Of a stretch of 64,000 nt of DNA, positions 34,138 through 42,501 are shown piece after piece. The notes beneath the pieces are model-generated. The model searched no databases, was not told the DNA's origin, and saw nothing but the letters and a program-made list of their open reading frames with translations. The position numbers and the translations under genes were made by a program. Each line of letters starts with the position of its first letter. The first letter of the stretch is position 1. Where the stretch lies: NCBI RefSeq assembly GCF_024497955.1, contig NZ_JANHKP010000010.1, positions 124,001 through 188,000 on the forward strand, given 5' to 3'. This DNA comes from Streptomyces sp. C10-9-1 (GTDB taxonomy: Bacteria; Actinomycetota; Actinomycetes; Streptomycetales; Streptomycetaceae).

Positions 34138-34278
34138 TCAGTCGTCGACGAGGAAGCCGTCCATCGCGGCGTCGCGGAGGGCCTCCACGGCGTTCCGCAC
34201 GTCGTCGCCCCAGAGGACAGCCTCCGTGGTGCGAACTCCCTGGACGTCGTACTCGTCGAGCGAGGGGCAGCGGGCCAT
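34138..34278 (-). CDS. phage small acidic protein (46 aa)
   Basis: Reads ARCPSLDEYDVQGVRTTEAVLWGDDVRNAVEALRD, then AAMDGFLVDD. A GGAACGGAG ribosome site precedes the ATG. It directly follows the sigma-factor gene and may be its partner, for instance an anti-sigma factor; this is only positional. Confidence 0.5.
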   Translation of the reverse strand: MARCPSLDEYDVQGVRTTEAVLWGDDVRNAVEALRDAAMDGFLVDD

Positions 34279-34312
34279 GATCGTGCTCCGTTCCTGGTGG
34301 TAGGTGTGGGTT

Positions 34313-35077
34313 TCACGCTGTGATGCTGTGGCGTACGGCGACTGCGCGGGCACTTGCGATGCCGGCGTGACGCAGTCCCCGCACGCGAGGGCGGGTAGCA
34401 CCGATGGCGAGTGCTACCTCCTCGTCAGAGGCAGTCATCATCCCGATGCCGTAGTAGGCGCGGAGCGCGTAGGACTGACGCACCGGGATCTCCTCCAGGA
34501 GGAAGCGCGCGAGCCTCGTGCGCTCCGCGCGGTCCGTGAAGTCGGCGGAGGTGTCGGGGATGATGTCCGCGAGAGTGGCCCCCGGGTCGAACTCCGCGTC
34601 TACCGGGGTGTCGAGGGTCTCGACAGGAGCCAGGGCCTCCACAGCAGCGTGAAACGTTTCACGCGTCACGCGACGGTGCCGACTCTCGCGGGTGGCGGCC
34701 AGCTCAGCCGCCGCGCGCACGTCGTCACCGGCCTCGTGGAGAGCGCGGCGAACGGCGAGCGCCATGTCCGGCTCGACCGTCAGGGTGGTCGTCGAGCGCA
34801 GGTGCTCCGTCGCCACGGCCCTGCGCAGGGCGGGGTAGGCGTAGGTGTGGAGCGCTGCGGAGGAGGAGCCGGCGCGGTAGTCCCGCACGTGCTGCACCAG
34901 GACCGCACGCGCCTCCTGGAGGAGATCCTCCACCGCCTCCCGATCGGCCCCGCCTGCCACGTCCTTGATGATCTGACGAATCAGGGGCTCGAAGGCGGTG
35001 ACGATCTCCCACATGGCGTCATTGTCTCCGCCCTGCGCGGCCGTGATCTGAGCGTCCGTGGCGAGTGCAGTGGTCAT
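34313..35077 (-). CDS. phage-encoded sigma70-family sigma factor
   Basis: 254 residues. Region 2 is visible as AMWEIVTAFEPLIRQIIKDVAGG...DLLQEARAVLVQHVRDYRAG...ALHTYAYPALRRAVATEHLR. Region 4 is LARFLLEEIPVRQSYALRAYYGIGMMTASDEEVALAIGATRPRVRGLRHAGIASAR. Between them is a 90-residue linker. The start was set at the ATG nine bases after AAGGAG; an ATG six codons earlier lacks a site. It should redirect host RNA polymerase. Its own promoter is one of four conserved phage copies. Confidence 0.75.
   Translation of the reverse strand: MTTALATDAQITAAQGGDNDAMWEIVTAFEPLIRQIIKDVAGGADREAVEDLLQEARAVLVQHVRDYRAGSSSAALHTYAYPALRRAVATEHLRSTTTLTVEPDMALAVRRALHEAGDDVRAAAELAATRESRHRRVTRETFHAAVEALAPVETLDTPVDAEFDPGATLADIIPDTSADFTDRAERTRLARFLLEEIPVRQSYALRAYYGIGMMTASDEEVALAIGATRPRVRGLRHAGIASARAVAVRHSITA
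34647..34664. promoter_or_regulatory. dispersed palindrome, copy 5 (perfect)
   Basis: GCGTGAAACGTTTCACGC is fully symmetrical over 18 bp and lies inside the sigma-factor coding region, between regions 2 and 4. An intragenic position fits a roadblock (stoperator-like) site. Confidence 0.8.
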
Positions 35078-35111
35078 CGTGTGCGGCTCCTTCATGTGTG
35101 CCTTACCTACT

Positions 35112-35144
35112 CTTGTTATGTGGGGATCGAGCGTAAATGTTCGG
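35112..35144 (-). promoter_or_regulatory. conserved phage promoter, copy P1 (sigma factor gene)
   Basis: Minus strand CCGAACATT...ATCCCCACATAACAAG. GAACAT and CATAAC are 16 bp apart. Predicted start near 35108, 31 bases before the sigma-factor ATG. Confidence 0.75.
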
Positions 35145-35153
35145 TGCGACTTT

Positions 35154-35171
35154 ATGTGATGTGGGTCACAT
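35154..35171. promoter_or_regulatory. CRP-like site upstream of promoter P1
   Basis: ATGTGA-TGTGGG-TCACAT matches the classic TGTGA-N6-TCACA Crp consensus perfectly. Its centre lies about 54 bp upstream of the predicted P1 start. Host Crp could link sigma expression to host physiology. Confidence 0.5.
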
Positions 35172-35246
35172 GAGATCGACAGAAAGGGATAGAAAGCGTT
35201 GGCCTATGGTTCACTTCGCGGAGCACGTCGGCACGCGGAACCACAA

Positions 35247-35276
35247 GAGCCCCCGTCCCACGAGGAACGAGGGCTC
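35247..35276 (-). terminator. terminator after the DUF4406-like gene
   Basis: GAGCCCCCGT pairs with ACGAGGGCTC, all pairs including one G-U wobble, 10-base loop. On the minus strand it is followed by TTGTGG. Insulates the sigma-factor promoter from upstream transcription. Confidence 0.75.
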
Positions 35277-35293
35277 CGTGAATCGCTTTGCGC
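35276..35293. promoter_or_regulatory. dispersed palindrome, copy 6
   Basis: CCGTGAATCGCTTTGCGC, with a degenerate right half. It lies between the DUF4406-like stop and the terminator. Confidence 0.5.
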
Positions 35294-35299
35294 TTCTCT

Positions 35300-35521
35300 T
35301 CAGGCGGGGAGCGTCTTGACCGGGATGTCCAGCGCCTCCGCGATGCCGACGTCAGCCACTGCCAGGGGGCACGCCTCCCACCCCGGGAGGCAGAAGAGGG
35401 CGGTGGCGTCGGCCAACTGAATGTCGTGCTCCACCGTCAAGTGTGCGTCAAGGAGGCCCGCTGCCTCCGCCAGATCCTCCCGCTCGTCGGGTGTGCTTTG
35501 CGGCCCTGTCACGATGATCAC
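35300..35521 (-). CDS. DUF4406-like / nucleoside deoxyribosyltransferase-like protein (73 aa)
   Basis: Reads VIIVTGPQSTPDEREDLAEAAGLLDAH...DIQLADATALFCLPGWEACPLAVADVGIAEALDIPVKTL. The pattern G-P near the start, D-A-x2-LPGWE, and the E-x-x-IA-x-ALGIPV end fits the DUF4406/deoxyribosyltransferase-like Rossmann fold used by phages in nucleotide metabolism. GTGA coupling with the upstream gene. Confidence 0.65.
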   Translation of the reverse strand: MIIVTGPQSTPDEREDLAEAAGLLDAHLTVEHDIQLADATALFCLPGWEACPLAVADVGIAEALDIPVKTLPA

Positions 35522-35886
35522 GGATTGTCCCCCGGGGTGTCGTGGACGTCTTCCCCCTCCCATCGGGAGAGGGCCCGGTCCATCGATGCGGATACACCAC
35601 GCACGTACGCCAGGGCGTACGGGAGTTGCGCGGCGCCGGTTTTCAGTTCTCGCGCTAGAGCCTCCCGACGCTCGTCGAGCGCCGTCAGCTCCGTCGGGCG
35701 GGAGGGTCCGTGCGTCGCCTGCCGGCCGGTTCCGTCCGCATCCACGTCGGGCACGCGGCCCGGCATGGTAGCTGCGTCACACACGGCGGTCACGAGCTGA
35801 CACAGGTCGTCAAGGTCTGATCGGAGACGCTCGATGAGACTGACCAGATGTGAGCCGTCTGTGGCGTGAGTTGGACTGTAGGTCAC
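35518..35886 (-). CDS. phage hypothetical protein (122 aa)
   Basis: GGGAG lies seven bases before the GTG. Helical: HLVSLIERLRSDLDDLCQLVTAVCDAATM, a disordered middle, then LTALDERREALARELKTGAAQLPYALAYVRGVSASMDRALS. Its upstream region (35887-36113) contains the direct repeat CTTATGACG and the inverted repeat CAAGTcacgACTTG, a likely promoter/operator zone. No family recognised. Confidence 0.6.
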   Translation of the reverse strand: MTYSPTHATDGSHLVSLIERLRSDLDDLCQLVTAVCDAATMPGRVPDVDADGTGRQATHGPSRPTELTALDERREALARELKTGAAQLPYALAYVRGVSASMDRALSRWEGEDVHDTPGDNP

Positions 35887-36113
35887 TGAGTCTCCCTGGG
35901 CAATTGCCGTGTGACGCAATGTCGACGTTGCGTGCGTACCTTTTGCCCCTGTTTGGGCGATAGGCGGAAACCACCCACCGGTAATACTTATGACGTGCGT
36001 CCCATCTGACCTGCGCTTATGACGCACGACACAAGTCACGACTTGGGGGGCGCCGTTACCTAACCGTTACATGTGTGCGTTTCGTGAAGACGTAATGCTT
36101 TGGCCTGTGCCCA

Positions 36114-36512
36114 TCACTCGGTGGCTGCTACGTCGCGGCCCGTAGCCACGTGACCTGCCGTGAAGTCTACGAAGACCGTCAACGGTAGGTTGCCCTTAGC
36201 CCCGTTGCAGACGGCGCACGCGGGCGCGATGTTGAACACGTCGTGTACGCCCCCTTCCGCAAGCGGATGCATGTGGTCCGCCTCCGCGGGGACGTCAAGG
36301 CCGAAAGACACGCCGCAGTAGGCACAGGACCACTCGTCCAGCTCCTCCCAATGTCGCAGGACATCTCGGCGTGAAGGGCCGAAATCGGGCGCAGGGCGAC
36401 GGTGAGGAGCGGCCGGCCGCGGGGCACGGAGCGTCACCACGGTGGCACGGGGTGCAAATTGCGCCACGGACCGCCCAACGGCTGTGCGCCGCGGGGCGGT
36501 TGGCGCGGTCAC
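36114..36512 (-). CDS. HNH endonuclease
   Basis: 132 residues from GTG, overlapping the polymerase stop by GTGA. After a basic N-terminal arm come ELDEWSCAYCGVSFGLD, EADHMHPLAEGGVHDVFNIAPACAVCNGAKGNLPL: the two CxxC zinc knuckles and the D-H / N / H-N-H type metal site. It may be a homing-type or recombination endonuclease. Its place directly behind the DNA polymerase in one operon suggests a replication-linked role. Confidence 0.85.
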   Translation of the reverse strand: MTAPTAPRRTAVGRSVAQFAPRATVVTLRAPRPAAPHRRPAPDFGPSRRDVLRHWEELDEWSCAYCGVSFGLDVPAEADHMHPLAEGGVHDVFNIAPACAVCNGAKGNLPLTVFVDFTAGHVATGRDVAATE

Positions 36513-38434
36513 GCTCGGGCCTCCTCCGCGGTACGGGCTGCGTCGGGGTGGGCCGCGTACCACCCATCGTGCTCGATCATCGTCACCGCCTTCTTCATGT
36601 AGAGCGAGCCCCATGAGTAGCCGCCCACCTCCGGATCCGTGTCGAGCGGGACGCCGAAGAAGTCCATGGCCATGGCCTCCCCCACCTCCCGCGCGACGTC
36701 CTCCGCCACGTCCTCCGGCGCCGTACCGAGTACCTCGTCATGGATGGGCAGGAGGAGGTAGTCCGTCAGGCCCCGGTCGTCCATGTCAATGAGGGCCTGA
36801 CACAGCACGTCGCGCGCGGTGCTCTGTACCGCGTAGTTCGTCGCGGCGTACACCCGGTCCCGGTCCAGTGGCAGGCGCCGCCCGACGGGTGTCCAGACGA
36901 CGTATCCGCCCGCGCGTGCCTCGCGCTGGAGCCGCGTGGAGTACCGCTTGATCCCGCGGTACGTCCGGTCGTACGCGCCGATCGCCTTCTTCACGTCGAG
37001 CAGCGGGGCACCGGTCTGCCGGGACAGCGTGACCGCTCCGCCTCCGTACACCTTGCCGAAGCCGACCCCTTTGCACAGCTTCCGGTGAAAGCTCGTGTAC
37101 TCGGGACCGTAGATGAGCTCAGCCGTGAAGCCGTGGAGGTCGCGGCCCTCCGCGATGGCGTGCTTCATGACTTGCTCGTCCGCCAGGGCGGCCAGGACGC
37201 GCATCTCCACGGCCGCGTAGTCCACGGAGAAGATGCGATGCCCCGGGTCCGGGAGGAGCGCGCGCCGGATGGTCCAGTCCCCGGAGGGGAGCTGCTGGAG
37301 CGGCGGCCCGCTGATGGACATGCGCGCGGTCCGGGCCTGGAGTGAGTTGATCTTCGGGTGGATACGGCCGGCGTCGTCCAGCCCGTCGCGCATGGCAACG
37401 CCATACGACGTCGCCCACTTCCCTGCGCGCTTCGAGCGAAGGACCGCGTCCGCCAGGGGGTTGGGCCGCCTCGTCCCGCGCGGCTGCCAGTGTTGGTCCA
37501 GGTCGGCCAGGTCCAAGAGGATCGACTTGTCCACCTTCAGAGCGCCGCTGTCAGTGGTCTCCGTTAGCGTCTCCCCCATGCCCACGAGAGCCGTCGCCAC
37601 CTGCTTCGGAGCGTTCACCGACGTCACGCCGTACTGCGCGGCCTTAGCCGCGTGGAGAGCCGCCTCCTCCTCCAGCCGGCCGACGAGGGGGCGCACGTAC
37701 TCCCGGTCCACCAGCATTCCGCGACGCTCCATACGGGCGCAGATGAGCATGACGCGGTGCTCGAAGTCCACGAGGGACTGACGGATGCCCGCGTCCTTCA
37801 GGCGCTTCAGGAGCACCGGCAGGAGACGGGAAACGAGGATGACGTCCAGGCCCGCGTACTGGAGGTACGTGGGGTGGTCAATGTCGATCTTCGCCCACCC
37901 TGTCGCCTTTGTCTCCCCGATGGAGCGGAAGACGGAGGTCAAGTCGCCCTGCGTGTCCGGGGCGTGCGGGTCGACGTCCCGGGCGCAGAGCTCCTTCAGC
38001 GCCAGGCCGTATCCGCCCTCGTGTCGGGGTCGCGGATCGAACAGGTGCGCGATAATCTTTGAGTCCGTCACCTTCGGGGCCAGCGTCGCCAGCGGTACCC
38101 GAAGGTGACGGTCCAGGACGAGGAGGTCAAACGCCGCGTTGTGGAAGACGAGGCACGGCAGCATCAGGAGGGCCCACCGGGCAGCCTCCTGGAGTTCCGG
38201 CCGGCCTTCCACCTGAAGGACCCACGCGTCACGCGCGTCCCCGAGTTGGACGGTGCGCAGACGATACGTCGGGGAGAACGTGTCGAGCCCCGTCGTCTCG
38301 GTGTCAGCGCCGACCATCTCTCCGGTGGCCACCTTGCGCTCGACCCATCGCCGGAACTCCTCCAGGTCCACGGCTGTCTCCGGGACGCGGGTCATGGTCT
38401 CATCGCCGGCAACGGTGTACGGCAGGTACTTCAT
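36509..38434 (-). CDS. phage DNA polymerase I (family A) with 3'-5' exonuclease
   Basis: 641 residues. Exonuclease motif I is DTETTGLD (44-51), with FHNAAFDLLVL as motif II. The polymerase palm shows motif A SVDYAAVEMRVLAALA, motif B RKLCKGVGFGKVYGGG and motif C PIHDEVLG. The start overlaps the primase stop (ATGA). There is no 5'-3' exonuclease domain, as usual for phage replicases. Confidence 0.95.
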   Translation of the reverse strand: MKYLPYTVAGDETMTRVPETAVDLEEFRRWVERKVATGEMVGADTETTGLDTFSPTYRLRTVQLGDARDAWVLQVEGRPELQEAARWALLMLPCLVFHNAAFDLLVLDRHLRVPLATLAPKVTDSKIIAHLFDPRPRHEGGYGLALKELCARDVDPHAPDTQGDLTSVFRSIGETKATGWAKIDIDHPTYLQYAGLDVILVSRLLPVLLKRLKDAGIRQSLVDFEHRVMLICARMERRGMLVDREYVRPLVGRLEEEAALHAAKAAQYGVTSVNAPKQVATALVGMGETLTETTDSGALKVDKSILLDLADLDQHWQPRGTRRPNPLADAVLRSKRAGKWATSYGVAMRDGLDDAGRIHPKINSLQARTARMSISGPPLQQLPSGDWTIRRALLPDPGHRIFSVDYAAVEMRVLAALADEQVMKHAIAEGRDLHGFTAELIYGPEYTSFHRKLCKGVGFGKVYGGGAVTLSRQTGAPLLDVKKAIGAYDRTYRGIKRYSTRLQREARAGGYVVWTPVGRRLPLDRDRVYAATNYAVQSTARDVLCQALIDMDDRGLTDYLLLPIHDEVLGTAPEDVAEDVAREVGEAMAMDFFGVPLDTDPEVGGYSWGSLYMKKAVTMIEHDGWYAAHPDAARTAEEARA

Positions 38435-40947
38435 GCCGCGCCCTCCTCTCGTGTCTGGCCGAAGATGTCTTTCGTGCTTGTATTCGGTGCCGCTCCTTCG
38501 TCGGCATCCGCGAGTTCCGTGAGGCGGTTCGCGCGACTCAGCTCCTCGTCCGTCATCAAACGAACCCCGTTGAACCCCCAACGGCCGCCCCGCTTGTCCT
38601 TCGAGTAGCCGCGGGACTCCAGCTCGACGCCGAGGGCCCAACCGGAGAGAACCTCCTTCCGGCTCAGGCCGGCGTCATCTGCCCACTCCGCGTAGGCACG
38701 TCGGATGACCATGGGAGCCACCCGGGCAGTCGGCTCCTGAACCAGGCGGGCAGTGATGAACTCCTGAAGTCGGTCTTCCGACTCGCGGTAGTCCTGCGTC
38801 GCGGCCTGGACGGAAGCAGGCTCCTCCAGCCCCGTCGCGTACCACTCCATGGCGCCGCGAACGGCCCATGCGAGGATTCCATCCGCCTCGCTCCGCAGCT
38901 TCGACGGGAGCGATGTGTCCGCCTTCGCTCCCCGGAACGTAGCTTCGAACGGGATGAGCTTCACCCGACGCCAGATCCCGGTGTCCTGCGAGAGGATGGC
39001 CGGCTTGTAGTTCCCCGCGACCATCAGGAGGAACGAGGGCACGTACGTGAACGGGTTCTGGTTCAGAAACCGGCACGTAACCGGGTCGCCTCCCGTCAAC
39101 TGCTTCACGAGCGCCTCCGCCAGGCGGCTGTACTTCTCCGTTTCGCTCGCCGTCACGAGCCGCGCACCGCGGAGGGAGGCGAGCTCCGGCGACGCTTGGC
39201 CGACGGTGACGCGCTGCTCGAAGGTGCTGAACTCGGTGGACTTCGTAACGCCGCGGAACACGTGGAGGATGGCGTCCAGGAACGCGCTCTTCCCATTCGC
39301 TCCGCCCCCGTGGAGGAAGGCGAAACATTGCTCGGATGTCGACCCGGTGACGCCGTAGCCCACGAGCCTCCGCATGAAGCCGGGCAGTTCCGGGTGGTCG
39401 GGGAAAATCTGCGTCAGGAAGGTGTCCCACCGCGGGCACTCCGCCTCCGGGTGGTAGGCGACGTCGAGGCGACGCGTGATCATGTCTGCCGGTCGGTGCG
39501 CGTGGAGCCGTCCCGTCCTCAGGTTGACCGTCCCGTTCCGCACGGACAGGAGCTCACCGTCAGCGTCGAATGCAGCCGCTGACGTGGCGACCCCGGGCAC
39601 CGAAGGGAGAACCTTGATGACGTCCTCGATGGCACGGTTCGTCAGCGCCTTCAGCGCCAGCCTCCGCGCACCGTCGTCACCCGACGCGATGAGCTCCGCG
39701 CCCATCTGAATCAGAGCGGCCTTCACCTCGTCATTCCCCGGCGCCCACACCGTCCCGTCCCACACGAGGAACCCGAGTCCGCGTGCGTAGCGCACTCCCC
39801 CGCCAGAGCGAGCCATGTAGTCCCGCAGGCGCACGGCAATACCGGCGTCGGTCTGGTCGAAGGCGTCGCGGGCGGAGACACCCATGGTCTGAAGCGCGGC
39901 GTCCGTGGCGGACACGTCGGACGCGTCGGGTGCGTCCTCCTCCGTCGCCGGAGCAGGTGCCGAAGGAGCCTCCTGCTCGACGACCTTCGCCGCGCGGACA
40001 GCCGCATGCAGCGCCGCGGGGAACGCCTCCATGTTCCGCTCCCTCCAATCGGTAAGGTCGTCACCGTCGTGCGGGATCTCCAGGCGACGCACCATGACGC
40101 CAGCCGTGACGAGGGCCATCGCCAGGGAGTCGGTGAATCCCGCTCCCGCCCGGTCGCGGTCGCCGGCAATGACGACGTCCAGGTCCCGCAGACCGTTGGC
40201 GAGCTCCTCCACGAGGGCCGCGTTCCGGGCGAGCCCTGCGCCGCGAATGGCCACAGCGTCGTAGCCGGCACCGACGGCCGTCAGCGCGTCGCCCGGACCC
40301 TCGCAGACAAGGACCGTGTCGAAGCCTGCGCCCGAGCGCAGAACGCCGTACTTCGCCCACGTGCGCCCGTCCAGGTTGGTCAGTGAGACCCACCGAGCGG
40401 GGCAGCGCCCGGACAGGTCACGCCCCTGAAGGCCGCGAGCCACGCCGTCGAAGCCGTAGAGCGGGACGGTCACCCGCGGGTACCGGGTGAATCCTCGGGA
40501 CAGCCAGCGCTGAGGACGGGCGCCGGGGGCCGCGTAGCCCACGCCCAGATCCTCCGCGAGCTCCGGCGTGACGCCGAAGCGGTCGAGGAGGTATGTGCGT
40601 GCGGCATCCGCGTCGTCCTCCGCCAGGGCGGCCGACGTTTCGTCGACAAAGGCGCGGAGACCGGCAGTCTCGGCGATGCCCACGGACTCCGGAGCCTTCG
40701 CGGAAACAGTGCTCGCGCCCATGTCGTTGACGACGTCGAAGAGGTCCCGCTCCGTCATGCGGAGCTTGGTCAGGATGTCCGCCTTTGCGCAGCCGGTACG
40801 GCAGACGAGGAGGAGCTTTCCGCCCTCCTTCAGCGTGAGCTTCATCGACGGGTGGTTCCGGTCGTTGTGCGCGGGACAGAGGGCCAAGTGCCCGTCGTGG
40901 TCTTCCTCCACTCCGTCCAGCCGCCCCAGGATGTCTGACAGTCGCAA
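38431..40947 (-). CDS. phage primase-helicase (zinc-finger/TOPRIM primase with P4-type SF3 helicase)
   Basis: 838 residues. The N-terminal CHC2-like zinc site is C24, H27, C49, C53; the TOPRIM core is VLVCEGPGDAL and AGDRDRAG. The C-terminal SF3 helicase has Walker A LHGGGANGKSAF, RGARLVTASETEKYSRL, and MVAGNYKP...DTGIWRRVKLIPF. A TTG start six bases after GAGGAGAG is chosen; an ATG at 40968 touches the upstream hairpin and lacks a ribosome site. It primes and unwinds phage DNA. Confidence 0.92.
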   Translation of the reverse strand: MRLSDILGRLDGVEEDHDGHLALCPAHNDRNHPSMKLTLKEGGKLLLVCRTGCAKADILTKLRMTERDLFDVVNDMGASTVSAKAPESVGIAETAGLRAFVDETSAALAEDDADAARTYLLDRFGVTPELAEDLGVGYAAPGARPQRWLSRGFTRYPRVTVPLYGFDGVARGLQGRDLSGRCPARWVSLTNLDGRTWAKYGVLRSGAGFDTVLVCEGPGDALTAVGAGYDAVAIRGAGLARNAALVEELANGLRDLDVVIAGDRDRAGAGFTDSLAMALVTAGVMVRRLEIPHDGDDLTDWRERNMEAFPAALHAAVRAAKVVEQEAPSAPAPATEEDAPDASDVSATDAALQTMGVSARDAFDQTDAGIAVRLRDYMARSGGGVRYARGLGFLVWDGTVWAPGNDEVKAALIQMGAELIASGDDGARRLALKALTNRAIEDVIKVLPSVPGVATSAAAFDADGELLSVRNGTVNLRTGRLHAHRPADMITRRLDVAYHPEAECPRWDTFLTQIFPDHPELPGFMRRLVGYGVTGSTSEQCFAFLHGGGANGKSAFLDAILHVFRGVTKSTEFSTFEQRVTVGQASPELASLRGARLVTASETEKYSRLAEALVKQLTGGDPVTCRFLNQNPFTYVPSFLLMVAGNYKPAILSQDTGIWRRVKLIPFEATFRGAKADTSLPSKLRSEADGILAWAVRGAMEWYATGLEEPASVQAATQDYRESEDRLQEFITARLVQEPTARVAPMVIRRAYAEWADDAGLSRKEVLSGWALGVELESRGYSKDKRGGRWGFNGVRLMTDEELSRANRLTELADADEGAAPNTSTKDIFGQTREEGAA

Positions 40948-40972
40948 GGTCTCTCCTCTCGTGGGCATGCGG

Positions 40973-40998
40973 AAGGGGCGCCCCGGAGGACGCCCCTT
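40973..40998 (-). terminator. hairpin upstream of the primase-helicase gene
   Basis: AAGGGGCG pairs with CGCCCCTT across a 10-base loop, between the 60-aa gene stop and the primase start. It may attenuate read-through into the replication genes. Confidence 0.6.
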
Positions 40999-41018
40999 GT
41001 CGCGGTGTTCGGTTGTAG

Positions 41019-41201
41019 TCAGTCGTCGTTCTCGACCGACGTCACGGCGACGACCTCACCGAGGAAGGCGTGGTGTTGGTCCGAATGCTTGTCGCCGTGG
41101 AGCAGTGCGTGCCGGGCCCATCGGTCCGCAGTCTCAGGCAGCATGTCGGCGGTGGTGTCGTAGACGTCGACGTACACCCGGGCTTCGATCCTCGTCTTCA
41201 C
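41019..41201 (-). CDS. phage hypothetical protein (60 aa)
   Basis: GTG start overlapping the resolvase-like stop. Reads KTRIEARVYVDVYDTTADMLPETADRWARHALLHGDKHSDQHHAFLGEVVAV. A beta-alpha-beta look with a His-rich loop. No family recognised. Confidence 0.6.
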   Translation of the reverse strand: MKTRIEARVYVDVYDTTADMLPETADRWARHALLHGDKHSDQHHAFLGEVVAVTSVENDD

Positions 41202-41602
41202 GCTGCCTCCCGCAGCTCCTCGTCGATGTCGCACCACCGGTCGTAGTCAGCGTCCTGGAGAGCCTCCTCCATGATCTTCAGCCGCGTAACCAGCCGCACG
41301 TCCGTCCGCACGTCCCGCACGACGTAGCCGTCCGCGACGCCCTTCATGCGGCGCTTCACGACCGCGCATCCGAAGGGCTGACCCGCGTGAATCGCTTCAC
41401 GGTTCGCCTGCGCGATGTAGTCGGCCAGTGTGATGGCCTTCTCCGCCTTCGCCTCCAGGGCGTGGAGGTAGTAGCCGGAGACGTCTCCGATGTCCTTCGC
41501 GCCCATCTGCACATTGCGGTGCGCGTCGGGGTTGTGGTGCTCGCGGAGGTAACCGACGACGAGGCTCTCCCAGGCGGTGCCTTTGCGCTTGGAGGAAGTC
41601 AT
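41198..41602 (-). CDS. Holliday-junction-resolvase-like PD-(D/E)xK nuclease
   Basis: 134 residues: KRKGTAWESLVVGYLREHHNPDAHRNVQMGAKDIGDVSGYYLHALEAKAEKAITL. The metal site is D37/D40 followed by E50-x-K52, the Hjc/RecU-like order; then ADYIAQANREA and FGCAVVKRRMKG. It probably cleaves branched DNA during phage replication or packaging. It contains one copy of the dispersed palindrome in its coding region. Confidence 0.7.
   Translation of the reverse strand: MTSSKRKGTAWESLVVGYLREHHNPDAHRNVQMGAKDIGDVSGYYLHALEAKAEKAITLADYIAQANREAIHAGQPFGCAVVKRRMKGVADGYVVRDVRTDVRLVTRLKIMEEALQDADYDRWCDIDEELREAA
41385..41402. promoter_or_regulatory. dispersed palindrome, copy 7
   Basis: GCGTGAATCGCTTCACGG inside the resolvase-like gene, encoding NREAIHAG. 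Intragenic, no promoter beside it. Confidence 0.7.
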
Positions 41603-41736
41603 CCCGTCCTCGTCTCCCTCATGAACTCCTCCGTCAGCCAGGGCCACGAGGCATACACGCATCGGGGCTTGTCCATGTCCACGGGTTCCTGGTCGGGGAG
41701 GGGCCAGACACGCACAGCGTTCGTCTCGTCGTCCAT
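41599..41736 (-). CDS. phage small protein (45 aa)
   Basis: Reads DDETNAVRVWPLPDQEPVDMDK, then PRCVYASWPWLTEEFMRETRTG. ATG overlaps the upstream stop by one base and its own stop overlaps the resolvase-like start (ATGA). Acidic, aromatic. No family recognised. Confidence 0.5.
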   Translation of the reverse strand: MDDETNAVRVWPLPDQEPVDMDKPRCVYASWPWLTEEFMRETRTG

Positions 41737-41927
41737 CAGAACACCGTCCGACGAACATCGAAGTGGCGGCCGTCGGCCACGAGGCCGACCACAAAGGCAG
41801 CCGCGTCCAGCTCCTCACCGTCGGTGAAGCGACGGTATTGCTCCCGGTCTCCGACGGTGGACCGCTCGTCGTTGGTGTCGTACTCCTCTGCGTCACCGTC
41901 GTAGATGTGCACCTCGATGTAGCTCAC
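41736..41927 (-). CDS. phage small protein (63 aa)
   Basis: GTGA-coupled start. Reads SYIEVHIYDGDAEEYDTNDERSTVGDREQYRRFTDGEELDAAAFVVGLVADGRHFDVRRTVF. Small acidic alpha/beta protein. No family recognised. Confidence 0.55.
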   Translation of the reverse strand: MSYIEVHIYDGDAEEYDTNDERSTVGDREQYRRFTDGEELDAAAFVVGLVADGRHFDVRRTVF

Positions 41928-42220
41928 TCGTCGTCCCTCCAGGGAAGTTCGGATGCCGGCGTGCCTGACTCGACGCGGTAGAGGAGCTCCCAGCCGTCGG
42001 CCGTGCGCTCGTAGATCTCTCCGCCTCGAACCGGGCTGTGCCACCGGCCTGACGCGTCCCGGGCCTGGCCGTTGGTGAAACCGACGGCGCTCTTCGCGCG
42101 CCCCAGACCCGCGTGGTACTTCACCTCAGGCCGGCGGGACGGGACGATCGTCGCGTACGGCTCGGGCTTGAGCTTAGACCGGTACGGGGCACAGCGGGTC
42201 TCCATGTCGCTGGTACTCAC
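41924..42220 (-). CDS. phage hypothetical protein (98 aa)
   Basis: GTGA-coupled start. Reads TSDMETRCAPYRSKLKPEPYATIVPSRRPEVKYHAGLGRAKSAVGFTNG, then a beta-rich GGEIYERTADGWELLYRVESGT, typical of a small substrate-binding beta module in actinophages. No function known. Confidence 0.58.
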   Translation of the reverse strand: MSTSDMETRCAPYRSKLKPEPYATIVPSRRPEVKYHAGLGRAKSAVGFTNGQARDASGRWHSPVRGGEIYERTADGWELLYRVESGTPASELPWRDDE

Positions 42221-42501
42221 GCGTCGGTCACCTCCTCCCACACCGTCGTGGCTCGCTCGACGTACTGCCGGACATTCCGAGACGCACCCCAGAGGGCCCG
42301 TCGCTGCCGGCTGAACTGCCCGCGCGCGACCCCCTGTGTGGAGTAGGGGCCCCGGAACCGCCGGGTGGTGACCCACTCGTCCAGGTACTCCGGGACGTCC
42401 GGGTTGTCTCGCCAGTGGTGCGCCGGGTTGCGCCGGGGCTGCTCGAACTCCAGGACCGCGCGGAAGGTCTCCGCCGTGTCGCCCATGTGGCGTGCCATCA
42501 C
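42217..42501 (-). CDS. phage hypothetical protein (94 aa)
   Basis: Reads MMARHMGDTAETFRAVLEFEQPRRNPAHHWRDNPDVPEYLDEW, then RRFRGPYSTQGVARGQFSRQRRALWGASRNVRQYVERATTVWEEV. A basic central region flanked by helices. Overlaps its neighbours by four bases. No family recognised. Confidence 0.58.
   Translation of the reverse strand: MMARHMGDTAETFRAVLEFEQPRRNPAHHWRDNPDVPEYLDEWVTTRRFRGPYSTQGVARGQFSRQRRALWGASRNVRQYVERATTVWEEVTDA

Noticed and set aside
35137..35319. Plus-strand small gene next to the sigma factor
   Set aside because: It covers promoter P1, the CRP-like site and a terminator, which explain the sequence better, and no ribosome site is seen.
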